Below are positions 49,501-61,500 of a DNA stretch of 64,000 nucleotides, piece by piece (the stretch's first letter is position 1; the number at the start of each line of letters is the position of its first letter). A model generated the notes under the pieces. That model saw only the letters and a list, made by a program, of their open reading frames with translations, was not told the DNA's origin and made no database searches. The DNA is from Brachionus manjavacas. Lineage: Eukaryota; Rotifera; Eurotatoria; Ploima; Brachionidae. The DNA lies in contig JAHQIY010000003.1 of the NCBI GenBank assembly GCA_019054805.1, forward strand, positions 6,696,001 to 6,760,000. Direction: 5' to 3'. Made by a program: the position numbers and the translations under genes.

Positions 49501-52500
49501 ATATAAATGCAAAGGTTAATCTTGTCAATGCGAATGATCAGTCAAAGTTTATCGATATATATATTCAGCGAACGCACTGTGTAAATAGTTCAACAAGAGA
49601 TGTAATCGAAAGTGATGAAGTTGAAGATTCAGAAGAGGATGTGATTGATAGCAATGAAAATTTAAAAAAACTTTGTTCTGGAACAAAATTAAATTTAAAG
49701 CAAAATATTTTAACAAGCTTGGATTCTCGTATAATTGAAGGCAAAACATTTGACACATCTGATTGCTCGCTTGAAACAAAATTGATTAGAAGCAAGGAAA
49801 TCAATCCCTCTTACAAATACCTTTTGGATGTTTTACTTTCTGCAGAATGTAAGAATATCGTATTTTTAAAAGATGCCCTGACAATTAAAAGATCATCCGA
49901 CAAAAATAGAGATGGTCAAAAATCTACCGATTTGATTCTACACTTACAATCCGATTTGTACTTCCAATCAAGACACATTGAGATAAAGCATAAGAAATTT
50001 TACTCAAAAAGTGGCTCACTTGAGATTCAATGGGATAGAAATTCGGAGAGACTTTTCGCCGGACATTTTTCCTATAATAGAGAACTTGATCAGCCTTCCA
50101 ATAAGCTTTCTCGCGGAAAATATGTTTTGAATGCTAACTTCGGCTCCGAGACATATAAGAATTGTGAGTTAAACATTGAATCTAAGCAAAATTATTACAA
50201 TAAATTGGAATGTAAAATAAAATCAAGCAAACTTCCGGTTGAATTGAGCTATGGTTTTTCTCTAAAAGCCGATGGTGCTAAAGATCTCCCAGATGGAAAA
50301 AGAGACATTGAAATCACAGTTAATTTGCCAACAACAAGACAACTTAGAATTGAATATCAATCTAATCGTGCTTTACTCACTGATAAGCAATTTGATGACG
50401 ATGACGACTATAATAATGAACGTGAATTTTCATCTGATATCAAATATTTTTGGGATTATGGTAAAGATAGTTCAAAAGTTTTACGATTGTCTGTTAAACG
50501 TGATAACTATGGCAAGACTAATACAAAAATAAGTGCCGAAGTGATCAGTCCATCGTTTAAATCATTGAAATTCAATATTGATCGAAAAAGACTTTCTAAC
50601 GAAACTCAGTTAGATGCAAGTTTTTCGTATTTGCTCCCAAACAATGTCCAAAATGAGATTCAATTTTATTCAAGACTTTCATCTGATTTTGAATCAAATC
50701 AATTTTCAGTCGAATTAAATTTAGCCAGACCTTCTTTTAACATACAATATGAAAACAAATTTAACAAACTTAATGGTCGACTAAGATTCCTATCAATTAG
50801 ACTAGCAAATTTGCTTAAATTCTCGGTCGATAAAGAATATGATCCAGATAACCGTTTGATACGTCTCGAACTCGTTAGTCCTAACGATTCAGAGTTTATT
50901 GCCGAATCTTCAAGTGAATTAAAGACTGGTAATGTTTATGTTGTAAAATCAATTCTTAAAGAAAAGTCGACTGGCCAAACTTTATCGGCCCTAGAGAGCA
51001 GTTTTGATTCCAACAATAATGTCTTTGACATAAATTTAGATGCAATACAAGCAGGACAAAAATACAATTTAAATGTTGGTATTTACAATGAATCATTGGC
51101 GAACGCTGCAATAAAGCACATAACAAATAATAATCAAATAATGGGTGTCGGTTCATTGCAGATTGTAAACATTTATGATCAGGAAATTACAAATGATAAT
51201 GACAACAGATATTTGCAATTGAGTCTTAAATGGAATCGACTTTGGAACAAGATTTATGGCGATATCTTAGCCAATCAAGTCAGCGAGTCAAGAGCCTCTG
51301 AAAACAAAAAATTCAATTCCTACTTCGGAGATGTATATGGTTCATTTATTGGCGATTTAAAAGAAACATATGACAAAATTAAAATTGATCGAAAGCAAGT
51401 ACGAGGTGAATTGAAGCAGCTAGGTTTATTGATTGTAGATTTCTATTCGAACTTTTTGCCATCTAATGCAAAAAATAGATTAGTTAATCAATTTAAATAC
51501 AATCAAGATCAAGATGACCAAGAAGAAAAAATTTTGGATGAGCTTCCACTTCATAAGCGCATATTCGTGAAATATAACGCATTTGCCAAGAAAGTTAATA
51601 AGCTTCACTTCAAAATTAGAAAACTCTCTAAAACATTAGCAAGATTTATTCCAAGGCTAACGATGATTTCTTACAACAACCAAAACCAATTAGACCGAGT
51701 AGCTCGACATTTTGATAACACTTTAGTTGCGCAGCGTCCGATTTACAACGCTCGTAATTTGTATCAGTTTAATGCAGAATATAGAGATACGCTAAGAAAA
51801 TTAGGAAACAGAATCCTATCTGTTAAATCTAATTTGCTACGCAACATTCAGGGTGCAAATATACGATCATTGATAAATAAATATAAACCAAGATCTCTAA
51901 ATGATTATACGATTGCAGGCCATATTTTCAACAGAAGAAATTTGGTTACATATAATGGAGAATCAAGACTCCTAAAATCCCGGTGCAAATTCTTGTTGGC
52001 CCACGAACTAACTAGAAATCAATTTAGCGTAATATTAAATAGTTACGTTGATAAATCGTGGCTCAGTGTAAGCGCTTACGGCCAACCTTCAATTGATATA
52101 ACTCCGAATTCGGCCTCGATTAACAAAAGACCTCTATCATTGCCACATTCAATTGAAATAAAAGACAAAAAGGCCAGAATTGTTGTAAAGAGATCGTTTA
52201 ACTCCGTTTCTGTTGAAGTTAATAATGATTTACTAGTTACTTGTTATGAAGATTCAAAAAGTTGTAGTGTTGCTTTGACAAGGTGGTATACAGGCAAGGT
52301 GAATGGATTATTAGGCAAGTCAAATTACAACTCGGAACAAGTCGAAGAGGACTATTGGTTTTTGGACAATTCATGCCGATTGCCAAATTTTCAAATGAGA
52401 AATCCGAGTGATGAAGCTGTTAAGGTTTGCTATTCAATATTTGGCAAACATAGAAAGGCCATTTTTAGAAATGCAATACAAGTAAATTGTTAAGAAATTG

Positions 52501-53640
52501 TTTCTTATTTTCATTTAATTTTACCATAAAGGCGATTAACCCAATTGGTTGGCAACGATTATGTGAGTTAGCTGTAAACGCTGATTCTAACAACAAGTGC
52601 CCAGTAATGAAAGCTTTTGCAAATCATGCCAGACTCCAGTCTATTGATGTGAATGAGCCCAACGAATGCTGTAAATATTCGAAATTAAATAATTTTGCTC
52701 AATTTTTTTAATTTTTTAAATATAATTTATTGAAGATAATTGTCAAGCAAAAGGGAAATCATTTTATATAGGTCAAAAACCTTCAAGCTCATCAGCTAAT
52801 TTATTCGATAAAGGAAATGATTATGTTTTTGTTCTATTACCATGTGATAAATCGAAATATTCAATTGACTTGTCATCAAGCGCTCGAAAATTGTTGGCTA
52901 AGCAGCGTAACTTTCTATTTTGAATGAATTTTCATTCAATTGAGTTATATTTTTTAATTTATTTTTTCCTTTTAATAGCTCAAAACCGATACTACTTTGT
53001 TAAAGTACTTGGAAATAATGGCGCATCAGTTTACCAATCTGAATATGGTCAAACATTTAATTTTGATGTTAAAAAGGCATATCAATCGATAGCTGAGGAC
53101 CAGACAAGCAATATTCAAAAGGATGATCTCTACAATGCTTTGTTTCTTGCTGGTAGTTTGTTTACAAATCGATTGGCTCAAAATCGTCACTTGATTATTG
53201 TTGGCTGTGGTAACTGTGTTGAATACTCAAGTAAAGCTGCTGTTTTGTTGGAAAGATTGTTATCAAAGCGAAACATTGTTGTGAGTTCTTGGGACGATTA
53301 CAATATTGCCGATCCGGATTTGTTTGGTGAGAACATAATTGGGTATGGCCAAAACAAAGTCTTCTTAACCCAACAAGGATCACTTGGAGTCGACGAAGAT
53401 TCCTTTGAAAGCTATCGTTTCGAACACAGGCTTGATTTATGTACAAGACTTGCAACCAAAACCAATGGAAACGTTTTTAACATAAATTTTATCAGAAAAC
53501 CACAGGTATTTGAACAGGTTGCTGAAAAACTAGCTAAGATGGAATCCAGGCAAACTTCACAATTGAAAACTTGTGAAAGAGTCGAAACACCTTTTGGTGA
53601 TGTTGATGATTTTTCATTTAAAAACGTTAGATCAGATTAA
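43589..53640 (+). CDS. Apolipophorin-like large lipid transfer protein, copy C (all exons present)
   Basis: Same 12-exon gene as copy B in opposite orientation. Exons: 43589-44275, 44346-45077, 45226-45606, 45687-46097, 46158-46480, 46548-46732, 46795-47100, 47213-47360, 47421-52481, 52532-52670, 52736-52906 and 52979-53640. Adding the four missing bases gives 9210 coding bases, exactly 3070 codons with the stop, which supports the model. The exon 6-7 intron (46733-46794) uses a GTACGA donor and also removes an in-frame TAA. As written the frame lacks one base at four A/T runs: exon 6 near 46662, exon 7 near 46838, exon 9 near 48706 (MKKIGE) and near 49132 (DYIFDL). Arm-typical residues are T in GPFKTH, N in NAFNEQ, T in DLSTRE and D in SLKADG. 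C-terminal differences from B include Q for L in IGWQRL and G for E in GSLGVD. It is expected to be secreted after signal-peptide removal. Confidence 0.92.
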
Positions 53641-55546
53641 ATTGAATCAAACTTTTTTTTGATTTTTAAATTTTGATATTGTTTTAGTATTAGACATTTA
53701 CGTTTATTTGAAATAAATTTTTATGAGCATTCAAAAATATTTTTCCTCTTATTTTAATAACAAACTGAAAATCAAACAAAGCACCTTTTTTTTAAATTTT
53801 TGTTCCTAAATTTTAAAATCATAAGTTTTAAAACATATTCTCTTCTTCAATTTAAAAGGCTTTATATTAATACGTAGAGTTTCTAAGAAAAATAGAAAAT
53901 CATTGGTATTTTTAACATATGTGGAAGAAGCAATTCAATTATTAATTAATATTTTAATTAAATCTTAATAACTTTAATTAACTTCAAATAAAAATTTTTT
54001 TTTTTAAATTTTGGTTCATTTTCAAATTTTTTTTTACATTACATACATTTTACATACATTCGATGATTTCTTTGAATAAGCAATCGTTCAAGGCAATATT
54101 TTTGATTCTAGCCACCTTAAAAGAATGCTAATTTTGAAAAATTGTCTTGCTTCTGAACGAATTGAGTAAATTTTAATATTTCGTTTGTTTAAAAAAAGGC
54201 TCCTAATAAATAAATTCGTTATGAAAGATGCTTCAAGAATTTTGTAATTTATTTCATAAAAATCATTGTTAATGACGTTTGTGATCAAAATCAGATTCTA
54301 GAAAATTGATCCTTTTACAATAGATCTTTTTACTTACTGATTAAAGATATTTAAATTTTTAGCAAAATAAAATTAAACTCTTTCTATTTCACTAAAAATT
54401 TTAATTTCAAATATAAAAATTCTTGCAATATTAACTTTTAATTTTTTCTATTAGAGTACATACATTTTGTAATTTAAACACAAAAAATTAAAACTTTTTA
54501 ATTTTATTTAATTGCTAATATTTTATTTGTGTCTTCTGCTAGATCTGGGCAATAATCGAAAAAATATTTAAGGTGATCTTAAAATTTATAATTAAAAAGT
54601 GCCAACATAAAACAAAAAATACATTTTGATGATTTCTGTTTTTAAATTTTTTTAATTTAATAAATATCTAATATTTTATTAATATTATATTTAATTTGAT
54701 AAAAATTCACATAAAAATACGAATTTCTTTACTAGATTGATGTTCTTACATTTTAAATATTATTCCTACCTATTTGGTATTTTAAGGACCCTTAGCTGGG
54801 AACAGTAAACAAATAAATTCTGTGATGTTACTTAAATTTATCCATGTAAATTAAATTGACAGTTTTTCGTAATTTACTAAAGAAATAACAGAGAAAATTA
54901 TATGATAGAGCAAGTTTTCTTGGAAGATCAGTTAACTTTAAAATTTACTGGTTTAAATAATTTACTATATCATGGACAATAAATAAAAAAATTTTCCTTT
55001 TAATTTTCAAGATCTGTCCTCCATATTCAATTAACAAGGAAAAGTAAAAGATATTTTGATTTTACTCTAAAGTGTAAAAATAAAAGAGAAAACTACAAAT
55101 ATGTCGAAATTTCATCAAGCTTTACTCTAATTTCTTCTAATTAAGCTTTTAAAAATCAAAAAATCAAAAATAAAATATGCAAATATATTGATTAAATTAT
55201 AATTTACTACCAGGAGAAAAAAACTGGTTGCTTAAAAGACTTTTTAATAAACCTTAATTTTAACTTGCATTAAAATTTGAATGGCATTTGATTTAAAATG
55301 TACCTTATTCAAGATAAAAAATGTTTAATGTAGACAAGATTCGAAAAAAATTTCAAGTGCATACTAGAATTGATAACAAAATTTAAAAAATTGGACTTTT
55401 GATATCTTATCAAATGAATATGTTGAATATAAATATGAGCAAATTTTAAAATGTTTTTCAGCAACAACAAAAAGAAATAATACAAAAGCCAAAAAGTAAA
55501 ATAGAATAGATCGAATATTCAATTTTGATTAAACAAGTGCTCAAAA
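53641..55546. other. Inter-copy spacer between C 3' end and D 5' end
   Basis: About 1.9 kb that aligns in reverse with 8747-10638. It differs from the left spacer by several indels, for example a short TACAT-rich insertion near 54040-54060 absent from the left copy. No coding potential is seen. It should contain the copy C 3' UTR and the copy D promoter. Confidence 0.8.
55401..55435 (+). promoter_or_regulatory. Conserved GATA pair and TATA-like box, copy D
   Basis: GATATCTTATC (55401-55411) and TATAAATA (55428-55435), at the same distance from the ATG as in copy C. The whole interval to the start codon is nearly identical in the two copies. Confidence 0.45.
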
Positions 55547-58500
55547 ATGTTAGGAAATAGAAACTATTTCCTGCTAGTTGTTTGCTTTTGTTTATTGCAA
55601 TCAGTATTATTGGCACCTTTGGCTGAGCCAAATGTAAGTGAGGATTTTTGTTCGGGAGACGATTTTTTGCGCTACGAAAATGGAAAAGAGTACTCGTACG
55701 AATACAATACACAAACAGATTTATGGATAAATGATGTTTCTGAAGAGTCTAGGTCAAGAGTCGAATTGAAAGCTAGAGTATTTGTGCGAAGTGTTGGACC
55801 ATGTTTGTATTTGTTGAGGCTTCAAGATTCAAGTCTGGATGGAGAGTCGATTGATGCAAAAAATGTTCAAAGTGTTTTGCAAAATTTGAATGACTTTTCG
55901 GTTCAGTTTAGACTAAACTCAAAAGGTGAATTGGACCCGAATGTGGACTTTTCTGAAGGTGATTCGGCTTGGTCAAGAAACATAAAACGTGGTATATTGA
56001 GTGCATTACAAGTTAGATCGGTGAATGTGTTGAGAGACTTGGATGAATCAAGTGAATCAAATGATGAAGCAAAATCAGCTGTTGTCTATGAGACTGATGT
56101 ACTTGGACGATGCAGAACAACCTATTTGGTCAAAGATTCGTCCATTATAAAGAGAAAATCACTTCAACGATGCACTTTGAATGAGAACAGTAAAACAAGT
56201 GCCGTCCAATACGTGCCATACAAAAGCATTCCGGTAAGTTTATGGTCAAGCAGAATTTAAAAATTTTTTTTTTTAATTTTTTTTCTTTTTTGTTAATCTT
56301 AAGGAATTTTATCAAGCAAGATTGTTTGTAGAAAAATATGAATGTGATGTGCAAGTAAAGAATGGAATTGTTGACCAAGTGAAGTGTGACGAACATTCAA
56401 CATATAAACTGGGCTCTCGAGGCGACAAAGGTGTTCAAGCAGTTGTTAGACAATCGCTTAGATATTTGAGTGCATCGAATGGTTACGATAGACGAGCTCA
56501 AGGTCCATTTAAAACGCACAATATTCGATTTGAATATACTGACAAATCAGTAGATGATATGGAATACAAAAACTTTAACATTGATAAGTATTTGAACGAT
56601 TTGTGTTCATTGGTGAGTAATGGCCAAGGCCTAGAAAATGAACACTCAAACAACTTTAGAGCTCTAGTGAATACTGTTGAATCAATGTCTGCTAACGATT
56701 TGGTCAAATTGTACCGATCAAGTAGCGAAAAATGTAAATTGGCCAGTTTGACTGTTTTACAAAGTTTTGTTTTTGCCAATTCGGAAAAGTCATTCGAAGT
56801 TGTTTTGAAATTGATGGAAGAAAACGCATTTAACGAACAACGCTTGATCAATGAATATCCAGTGTTAACTGCTTTGGCAAGACTACAAAAGCCAGGATTA
56901 GAATTTTTAGAATATTTAAAATCACATTTAATAAATAAAAATAGTGATTATGTCTATATGAACAAATTGTATTTGGTCTATTCATCACTAGTCAAGTCCT
57001 ATTGTGACACCGATCAGTGTGATCAATCATTATTGGTAAAAATTTTTACAATTTTTTGTTTTAAACAAATTCTCTATTATTTCTTTATCATTTACTTATT
57101 ATTTGCTTATTTTTTGTAAATCTAAATTTTACTAGCTAATTATTTAAAATTCCTTTTCATTTATTAAATTTGATTTTTTCAAGAAAAGTTTCAGTGCTTT
57201 GTTCGCCAATAATCTTGGAACAAATTGTGCCGACTCGCCAAACAAACATTTGGTTACTACATCACTCAAGGCTATTGGAAATATTGGCTTTTACAGCGAT
57301 GTAAACACATTGATTCAATGTGCTTTGAACAACGAGAACAACTTGGAAACTAGAGTGTCGGCTGTGCAATCATTTAGACGCTTTGACATAAATACAATTA
57401 TAAATGCCCAAGGTTTAATTGATTTGCTCAAGAACACCAATGAAGATACTGAATTGAGAATAAATGCTTTTCAAATTCTGGTCAAATGCATTGAAACCCA
57501 ACGATTCCAACAATTTGCCCGAAATTCGTTAGTTGACTTGTTGCTCAATGAAAATGACATTCAAGTAATTTAAAATAAACATTTTAATTTAAAAAATTTA
57601 TTTCCTTAATTTATTTGATCAATTTTTTCCTTTTCTTAATTAAGCTATTCACATATGTTGTCGATTATGCACGCGAGCGTGGCTTGACCATATTGTTGAA
57701 TCCGATAATGTCTAATCCTGAATTGAAAGAAAAATTCTCGGTCAATTTTAAAGAATTGTCCTGGAACAATTTCAAATACAGATATTCGCTTAGCAGAGAT
57801 GGTGCATTCGAATTGGACACATCTGTCATTTACGTTAGTGATAGATCTTTCATTCCGAGAAGTATTCGTCTAAATGCCACATTTCACATGTTCGGAATGT
57901 CTATAAATTTTGCTGATATTACATTGCGAACCGAGGGACTAGAGGATATTTTGAAATCGGTTCTAATTGATAAGCTAACATCAGAACAACTATTGAAGCG
58001 TCTCATGTCACAGCCAGAGCAAATAATTGACATCGTTCAAGCGATTGCTGATAAGGTTTTTTTTTACTTTTTTTTCTATTCGCAAAATCCTGATCAATTT
58101 TATTTCCATTAAAAGCTCAAATATACCAAAGACAAACCATTCATGTCAATTTTGGTTCGAGTCTATGGATCAGATGTTTTCTACTCCGAACTGGACACTA
58201 TTTATAAGTTGAAGCGTTTGTCTGACTTTTTGAGGAATCCACGTGAACATTTACTTTATTCTCAAGTAAATACAATCAAAAACATGTTTTTGATTGATTC
58301 AAGAGTAAGACAACCACTAATGAATGGCTTTGAATTCAATACCTTTATGGATACTACTTTTGGTTTGTTGTTGATAAAACAAAGCTCAAAATCAGAGTCA
58401 AACGATTTGAGAAATTTCAAAATCGACAACTTTTACAGGTAATTTTATTTTCAATTGTAGACTTGAAAAATCCAACATTTAATTTAAATTTTGTTTTATT

Positions 58501-61500
58501 TTTAGTGCTTCATTGGCTGTAAACAGACGATTTGAAGTCCAAATAAATAAAGACAATAAACTTGCGTTGAAGAAGAAGGCATTTATGAATGCCAGGCTTA
58601 GACTTGACATTAATGGCCAGAAAAAAGCCGACTCAGTTGAATACAATTGGAATTTGACTCCATTAAGAGAAATACCATTGCTTGTCTTGGAGTACGATAC
58701 ATAAAATTTCATCAAAGTTTAAAATTGTGCTAATTTTTTTTTTACTCTTTAAAGTGGAAAATTTTACAAACTATCTAATGGGCAGTATAATGAGGTAAAA
58801 AAATTTGATGTAGACAGACGCGCATATCAAAATTGTACAAGCAGCAACTTTCATAATGGCCTCGGCATTGATCTGTGCTTATCAATTGATAGACCAAAAC
58901 AAGGTTCACTCTGGGATGCTCTTAAGCCAGTTGATTTTGACAGAGTTTTGAACAATTTCAACGACCAAGATGACGAAACAGACGATGAAGATGAAGAACA
59001 AAGCATCTATGGTAATGCGAATAGACCAAAACTAGTCTTGTCTGGTCCATATCGCTACGAAGTAATTTATTTAAATTTTAAAAAGATTCAAATTCTTGCC
59101 AGTTTCTAATTGATTATTACTTTTCTAAATCATAAATACTATTTTTTTACTAAATATCTGAATTAATTTGAAGATAACACTCAAAAAATCCTGAAAATGT
59201 TCGAACAATTAGTCTTAGTGGAAATCGTGTAAAAACAGAAAACTCGAAAACTCTCAATGCCTTTTTACAAACAATATCTAATTCAAACCAAGTAACCAAG
59301 AGAATGCAATTTACATACTCGAGTAAGTTTTTCAAAAATGATATTCAAGATAACTAATTAACTAAATAATCAAAAAATTAAGGGAGCAGACAGGATACAA
59401 ATAGAGGCATTCATAGACATTTAAACATTGAGTTGAAAAATCTTCAAAGCAATGATGTCCGATTTAAATTATCAAGCGATATTGTGTATAAAAAACAAGA
59501 AGCCTTGAGTGCAAAATTGTTGTTGCAAAACAAAATTTTGAGAGAATTAGACTTGAATCTTGAATTAACAAGGGAAAAAAATGCAGAAAATGTAGTACCA
59601 ACATATAAAATTGAATTGTTGCTTGATTCTAAATTGAGACAACACAAGTATAGACGATTCTTATTAAATGTCTCGCCACAAGGTAAAGACATTCTATCAA
59701 ACTTGGTCATTGAGAAATTAAGCGAAAATACCGACTTTAAAATGGAAAAGATTGCAGATGCAAGCTTGAGCCTAAGATCTAGATCAGGTGCAAAATATGA
59801 CTATGATGTTGACTTTAAGATGCAAACAAAAAGACCTTCATCTTTGAGTGTTACAGGCGTTTTTTCTTTTGATTTATTGAAATCAAATTTAGACTTATCT
59901 GCAATATACTCTGGTCCTCGTTTCACATTAGTTTCTCCGGTCATTATTCGACTTTCGCATGCTTTCGATTTATCATCGCCGAATGCTAAATCTCATGTTC
60001 AAATGGGTGTTAAATATGAACCTAAAAATGTTGATCATAGTGTTAAGATTTTATTCAAAGCTGATCCTATCGCATTAACCCTTAATCATTTGGAAGCTCA
60101 AGTTCAAACACCCAAGACACAAAGCTCTTCACCGTACATAGTCTTTTTTACCAAAGAAATAAAAGACCAACAGCCTAATTCAAAAGAAGTTCATGTTCGA
60201 ATTGGAGTTGATAATTTTGCAATTGATTTGTCCACAAGAGAAAGCAAAATTGCTAAATCCTTAACAAAACTAGACTCTAATAATTTAATCAAGTCGATTA
60301 CACTCGATTATGTACGAAATGTTGACCAAAATTCAAATAAAAGAAATTTAAAGTTGTCTCTCAGTAAAAATGATGCCGAGTTTGCTGTTGTCGAATCAAC
60401 TTTAAATGGATGCTTGGATCGCGTTAGATCGAACCCTAATGAGGTGCCAAGACAATCTTTGAGTTCTTCACTTCAAATAAAAGTTTTTGAAAACTCTGCT
60501 GGCGTTACAACTCAATTAGATTTTGAGAGTTCTGTTCAAAAGAGGCAACATTTTATGAATTTTGACTTAAAAACTGATGGTTTGCTTAGAATATTAATCA
60601 AGGTCTTGTCGATCGAGACCAAACTATCGGTTAATGGACCTAGAATTGATGCCCAATTTGAAATGAAAAAATTGGCGAAGTAAGAAGCTTTGGCTTAAAA
60701 ACCAAACCAAATTCACAAATAAGACAAAGCACTGGTGGATTCAACGAATTCGATGTAGATTATGTTAAAGTTTTGGGTGGCAATATAAAAGTTACATCAT
60801 CTGGCGTTGTCAAATATAAATTTGTTAATTTAAAAATTTCGAATCTTCTCTAAATATGCCAGGCAATTTTAGATATCAATTAGTTTTTAAAAATGAACGA
60901 AGATTAAGTGATAAATTTTTTGGAGTTCATGAATTTCGCTTAAATTATGCGCATCTTGATGCCCAACAAACTGAAAGAGATTTGCAAGTATTTATTGATG
61001 GTGAAAATCAACCAAATGGTCTTGTTTTTAATATTTTGGCTAAAAAAGGTCAACCCAATACATTAGGAAACGTTGATCAGTTGGATTACATTTTTGATTT
61101 GAAAACAAGAAACGTATTTTGGCAATTTGATGGTAAAAAGCGATTTGAAAGTGGCCAAAACTTCTTAAAGTTTAAATCAACTAAATTGAATTTTGATTTT
61201 GATTTGAAATGTTCTGCATCCACAAATAAACAATCTAATAAATTCGATTTAAATGCAAGTATTGATGCACAATTTCCGGCCTTAATAAGCGATCCTGGAT
61301 CTGTTAATTTCTTAAAACATTCACTCGTTATCAGCAAAACTTTGGATGGTAGTTCAAAATCAATTTCAGGTTCATTGGAATCAGATAATAAGTTTGTAAA
61401 TCGGGTTTTTAAATCTCTTAGTGTAGACTATTCGAGAAAACCAGTTAATTCTGATATGACGAATATAAATGCAAAGGTTAATCTTGTCAATGCGAATGAT

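Noticed and set aside
10639-53640. Calling copies A to D pseudogenes
   Set aside because: The breaks are single-base A/T run changes, the splice sites are all intact, substitutions are few and each site is intact in another copy. Ordinary decay would also leave substitution stops and lost splice sites.
43589-53640. Vitellogenin as the product of the repeated gene
   Set aside because: The N-terminal module and VWD domain are shared by both families, but about 3069 residues is far longer than usual vitellogenins (about 1500-2000), no poly-serine region is present, and the long beta-rich middle fits apolipophorin.
58692-58754. A 38-base intron between exons 6 and 7 starting at GTTTAA
   Set aside because: It would leave an in-frame stop and the wrong phase. 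The GTACGA donor gives a 63-base intron like the others and restores the frame to exon 7.
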